From Chrysoperla carnea (taxonomy: Eukaryota > Arthropoda > Insecta > Neuroptera > Chrysopidae): a stretch of DNA of 64,000 nucleotides. The number at the start of each line of letters is the position of its first letter. The first letter of the stretch is position 1. The stretch is from assembly GCF_905475395.1 (NCBI RefSeq), contig NC_058339.1, positions 51,345,172 to 51,409,171 on the forward strand, read 5' to 3'. The notes beneath the pieces are model-generated. The model did not search any database and was not told the DNA's origin. It saw only the letters and a program-made list of their open reading frames with translations. A program made the translations under genes and the position numbers. Positions 59,368 to 64,000 of this stretch are shown piece by piece.

Positions 59368-59610
59368 ATACCATGTATATATGAAATATCAAGGTATACT
59401 AAGTTTAGTCCCAAGTTTGTAACGCTTAAAAATATTGATGCTACGAACAAAATTTTGGTATAGGTGTTAAAACCACATAATTAGTCCATTTTCGTTGTTT
59501 ATCCGTCTGTCTGTCCGTAAGCATGATAACTAAAATTGAAATTTTTGCTGAAATTTTTATAGCGTGCTCAGGACGTAAAAATTGAGGTCGAGTTCGTAAA
59601 TGAGGAACAT
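59368..59610 (+). repeat. Dispersed repeat, truncated copy 4
   Basis: Begins TTATACCATGTATATATGAA (about 59378) and runs through the ATCCGTCTGTCTGTCCGTAA block to GAGGTCGAGTTCGTAAATGA. It then breaks off near 59610 into an unrelated imperfect hairpin (about 59606-59685, arms around GAATGAATCGAA/TTCGATTCATT). Confidence 0.82.
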
Positions 59611-62600
59611 ATATCAAGAATGAATCGAAAAATAAGTAGGTAGTTGATGAGGCGCTTCGATTCATTTTTGATATATTTAATTGAGCGGCTTAGCCTTTTA
59701 CAGTCGTGTATGAGTGACTCATAAAAAAAATTATTTTCTACTTTTTAGTACAATAAAAGCTTGTCCCTTAAAAAGTATTTCTATAAAAATTTTTATTATT
59801 ATTAATTTAGGTAGGTATTTAATACCTATCAATTATGTGTTGGTTTCTTATTTTGTTCCGGTGTACTGAGTGTAAAATAAATTGCACTGACAAATGTAAA
59901 TTAATGTATCGTAGTCAATAATGTTCTTATATCCACACAACGTAGTACACCTTGCAATAAAACACACACACCGAAGTACAAAGTTATAAGCGTGACAACG
60001 TGATTAAACCAGTTTTTCATTCATAAAATTTTTTTTTAATGTGATAAAAACAACATAGGTAGTTGTATAGTCAGTTGATATCGCACACTTGACCCTGAAT
60101 TAATAAAAAATTCCATACTAAAGACAGAAGAGAAAAAAAAAACGTTTTATTGGCGAAAAAGAAATAAATAAATCAATACAATCACTGGCCAGTTTATCTT
60201 TTTGAGATGGTGCAACAACATTTTTCGCTGAAGTCTCTGTTACTAAAATTGACACTCGTATATATGCTTTCTCATTAATGTCCTTTATAAACAGGTAAAT
60301 CTTTTTATATCCCTTACGGTATGAAATTTTTACATTTAAGCTGTTAACGTTTGCGTATTTAGCATTTAAAAATTGTATATCAGAAGTGTTTTTAAAGGTA
60401 TGCTTTATTATGTAACAAGGCTAATATTTTTAAGAGTAATTTGGGAAACTAACATTCATTAATTAAAAAAATGATAAATATTTTCCTATAAAGAAAATTA
60501 TAACAAGTAGCACTCGTTTTTCCATAAAATTCATTTAAAATGATGAAATTAATGGTCTTTGTGTTTATTGATGCCTAAATGTTTAGGCATCAATATTTCG
60601 AAAACTATATGGTATATAAGTTCTAGCAGAATTCACCCTCAAAATTTGAAACGTAGGTGTAGGTCCCAAATATTTCCATACACTCATTTTTTTTGGGTAT
60701 GTCCTTAATGAGGTTTTGGAATGGAAAACAATATTATATAGACTGTAATATTACTGGAACAATTCGGATTTCCTTTGATCTGGCTTTGTTTATTATATAA
60801 CAAAATATGAAACTTGTAAAATTGTAAAAAGAAAAAAATGTAAAATTTTTTATTAAATTTTCATTCCGATATTTTATTCGTTTTTTCCCAAATTTATTAA
60901 TAAAATATGAACGATTTTAAAAACAGTAGCCTAATCTAAGGATATTAAATAATTCCAATTAAAATAGCTAGGTATTAATATAAAATATTTTTTTATCAAA
61001 TTATGATTATCTATATAAATATTATCTTATCAATAAATTTACAAAATTAATTATTATAAAAGCTCAAAATCAAATAAAGAATTTCACAATATCAGATTAA
61101 AAAATACAATTTTATCTAATTTTATCTAAATAAAATTTTTAAATTGAAATTAAATTAATTAATTTTATAAATAAATGAAAAAACGTTATTGTATAATTTT
61201 TAAATACTGGAGATGCATTTTTATTCAAAATACAAAATAAAAAAAAAAGATTTCATTTAAAATATGTATTAGTCAAGTCAATAATTTAATTATCATATTC
61301 ATGTAAGAATTAACATTGAAATATTTTTTAACCTTCATATTTTAATTTATTTTTGTTAAAAAGTGTTGTTACGCTTCAACAAATTGAATAGTGAATTCAT
61401 ATATTTCGAAATATTTTTAACAAATTAAAGGACATGCGGGAGTTTTTCAAACTATTGAAGAGACTTAATTATTTAGATCCGTCAATGAGCATGAATAATT
61501 TTTGAATGGAAAATGGTTTGCAGAATCTCGTTTAAAAGATGCTCCTGGTCGTAAAAGTGCAGGTTGTCGGTCGATAACTACCGTGTTATTGTTAGTACCA
61601 TTTATTGAAATCGGTTGCTAAAATGGTCCTATTTTATGCATTTTAGTAAACAGCGGAAATATTAATAAAAATTGATTATAAATCAATTTTTTGCGGGAAA
61701 CGTATAGACAAACCAATACTCTTTCATTTGATTATACAAAATTTTCAATAGTAGATGGATTGACGCACTGGTTCTTTAAAGTTAAGAAGTACGATCATGG
61801 CTACTCTCCCCTATATAGTCTTGTAGGTGAAGTGGACAAGTATAAGTACCTAATTGCATACCTTAAGTCTTTGAATAATAAAAATAATTTAAAAAAAACA
61901 CGCTTTGAATAATAAAAATATTAATTTACTTATTTCCGCTTTTAAAATCCGATAATAATATTGATAATGACCTTATAAAAATTAATCTCATATACGATCG
62001 AGTCATTGCATTTATATTATTTATACAAAAAAAAGTGCCGATCAAAAATATTTGATCCAACTTGGAATATTTATACATATTGAATAAGTAAAATTTAATT
62101 TTTTGAGAGACATCTGATGTGGTAATTTTAATATCAATAAAATTTCTTTTTACATTAATTCTAAGTTAATTCATATCTCTGATCTAAACCATCGATGGGC
62201 ACCGGTTACTTTATTTACTTAAGGTCTGCAGGTAAGGTACGCAAAAGAGGTATGTTCTGAGGTGAGACTCACTCAGAGTATCTAACAATTATTATTTTTT
62301 AATTAAAACATTTATCTGGGAATATATATAATAATATTAATATTAATTTATTTCTTTTTATTACTGAAATGCAATGGCCTTTTCCATTATTCAAATCATT
62401 TACCCAAAAAAATTACTTTTTACTTTTTCAAGTCAAAGTAATCCTCGAAGAAATTCAGAGATAAATAAATAACCAAACAAAATTATCCCCACCCACAAAC
62501 CTTATCATTGGCATGTGTATAGTAAATTAAAATTTTTCTTGAACCCTTTTAACAAAAGTAAACTATTTTCTGTTTAGATTCTAAACAAGTAGATATTCTG

Positions 62601-64000
62601 TATTTAAACTATTTTTAACACTTCGGAACATACCTTTCCTGTTAAAAGTCATGGAGTATAACAAAGTCAAAGCCTTCCCAGCTATGATTTAAACAGATAA
62701 AATTTTCAAAAAGAATCATTATAAAATTTAAGTATTGGATTTGAAAATATTCGTGCTTTTTAACAATTTCTAAACACGATAAAATTTGTAAAGATCAGTG
62801 CAATTATGAGCAAAATTATTTTCTCGACAAGCTATAATATGAAAAACTAGCCACTACCTGTTTGCTAGCCACTAACTTTAAAAATAAATATCTTCACCCC
62901 CTTACTTTCAATTACTTCCCCCTCTCTAAATCACAGGCAATGCAGCCAATGCCAACTTTCAAAACCAGCTTGCCCCCACTTAGCCCACCCCTTTAACATC
63001 ACCTTTACTTGCATCCCTTGGACAATGTTTGGCTTAAGCTATAAGGTAAGTCTGGGGGATATAGCCGTAGCTTTTATGAGACGCTATTTGAGGTATTTTT
63101 TTCCACATATTTATTTTAGACTAGTCTTTAATCATTCAACCATAAAAAAACACAAAGTAATCAACAAAATTCGACAAAATTATATAAAAAACATTACTAT
63201 AACTCTCGATTGGTCATCTCTCCCGAGATGTCTGGGAGAGATAGTATAATACTAGTATAATACAAGAATAACGAGATAAAGAAGAAAACAAAAAGAGACA
63301 AATATTTGTCGAAAAAATAATCGAACCTTTTTAATACTTAATGATTCTCTCTAGATAACAGATTGATATACAAACAAACATTATGTATATGAGTTATTTT
63401 AAAGTTGGATCGTATATTTTTGAACTTGGCTGTATACTATAAATAAATGCATTAACATCGCCGTAAATGGTAATTGAAAATAATTTTCGTGAGGTCATTA
63501 TCAATATTTATTGTCTAATTTTTATTTATAATTTGCTAACGATAACTAATTAATTAATTACACATTCTTGTGTTGTTTAAAATCATCCAAACAATGAGTG
63601 AACAATTTCAAAACAAAATTGATCGTTTGGCAATATGGTTTATTCGATAATAATAATATGGTTTATTAGCCAAAATATTTTTTACTTAACATTCATTGAC
63701 TTGTTTCTGGCATCCAGATTTTGACTGCTACAGATACTAAACTATAAATCAAATTACTTTTATTTTTAACTTCCGATAAAAAAAAGGTTGTGAAAACGAT
63801 TTTTAAAGCATTATATTAATTCACATTAATCGAAATGAACATGATGTACCTTAGTTCGATGAAAATCCGATTGTCCATTTGATATACTATTATGCTAGGA
63901 TTTCTTTACATTCTGCCAAAGCCATTGCTGTAGTTAGGAAAAACTGTGACGGTAGAATTGCACTTAGAACCATAAAAAGCAAAAACTTCGGAAAATTCAA
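59611..64000. other. Gene-free AT-rich tail of the window
   Basis: No gene supported. Noted: a hairpin ATCTCTCCC/GGGAGAGAT at 63216-63242, a short palindrome GCCTAAATGTTTAGGC near 60581, and less AT-rich patches at 62190-62280 and 62850-63080 without recognisable coding content. The frames 61691-61912 and 63025-63249 are unassigned. Confidence 0.45.

Overview
This window is a piece of an AT-rich animal nuclear genome, almost certainly from an insect. The evidence is spliced genes with GT-AG introns, animal orthologue families, short runs of the TTAGG motif, and many decayed DNA transposons, SINE-like units and a non-LTR retroelement remnant. The order of insect cannot be fixed from the sequence. 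Exon boundaries below were read by eye from splice signals. Reading frame was checked across every junction, and the resulting lengths match the families.

Layout. (1) 1-5315, + strand: the 3' part of an SR-rich splicing-factor gene of the Srrm2/3/4 type (Srrm234). It has two competing terminal exons: one stops after a few RS residues, and the other encodes the eMIC (enhancer of microexons) domain. (2) 8459-11340, - strand: two tandem Mpv17/PMP22-family genes (PXMP2-like) with identical exon lengths, separated by a fold-back repeat. (3) 13465-26891, + strand: a complete 19-exon GCN1 gene (2670 codons), which couples stalled or colliding ribosomes to the kinase GCN2. Three of its introns carry three different mobile elements, and one of these appears to supply part of a 3' splice site. 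(4) 28951-31891, - strand: a three-exon kelch-repeat gene with a C-terminal BC-box, best matched to KLHDC10. (5) 33893-36047, + strand: WDR70. (6) 37587-43783, - strand: an eight-coding-exon SLC36-type proton-coupled amino acid transporter (PAT/pathetic family), with a palindromic partial duplication of one exon end in an intron. (7) About 43800-64000: 20 kb in which I find no host gene. It holds a hAT fragment, a 28S rRNA fragment, SINE-like units, a terminal-inverted-repeat element, an RNase H remnant of a non-LTR element, large inverted repeats, a tandem repeat and copies of the same dispersed repeat found in the introns.

The genes are independent housekeeping loci, not an operon. GCN1 and an amino acid transporter lie in the same neighbourhood, but nothing in the sequence shows that this is functional. 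GCN1 and KLHDC10 converge; KLHDC10 and WDR70 diverge; WDR70 and the transporter converge. The most biologically interesting item is the alternative 3' end of the Srrm gene. By analogy with flies, it would decide whether a neural microexon-promoting isoform is made.
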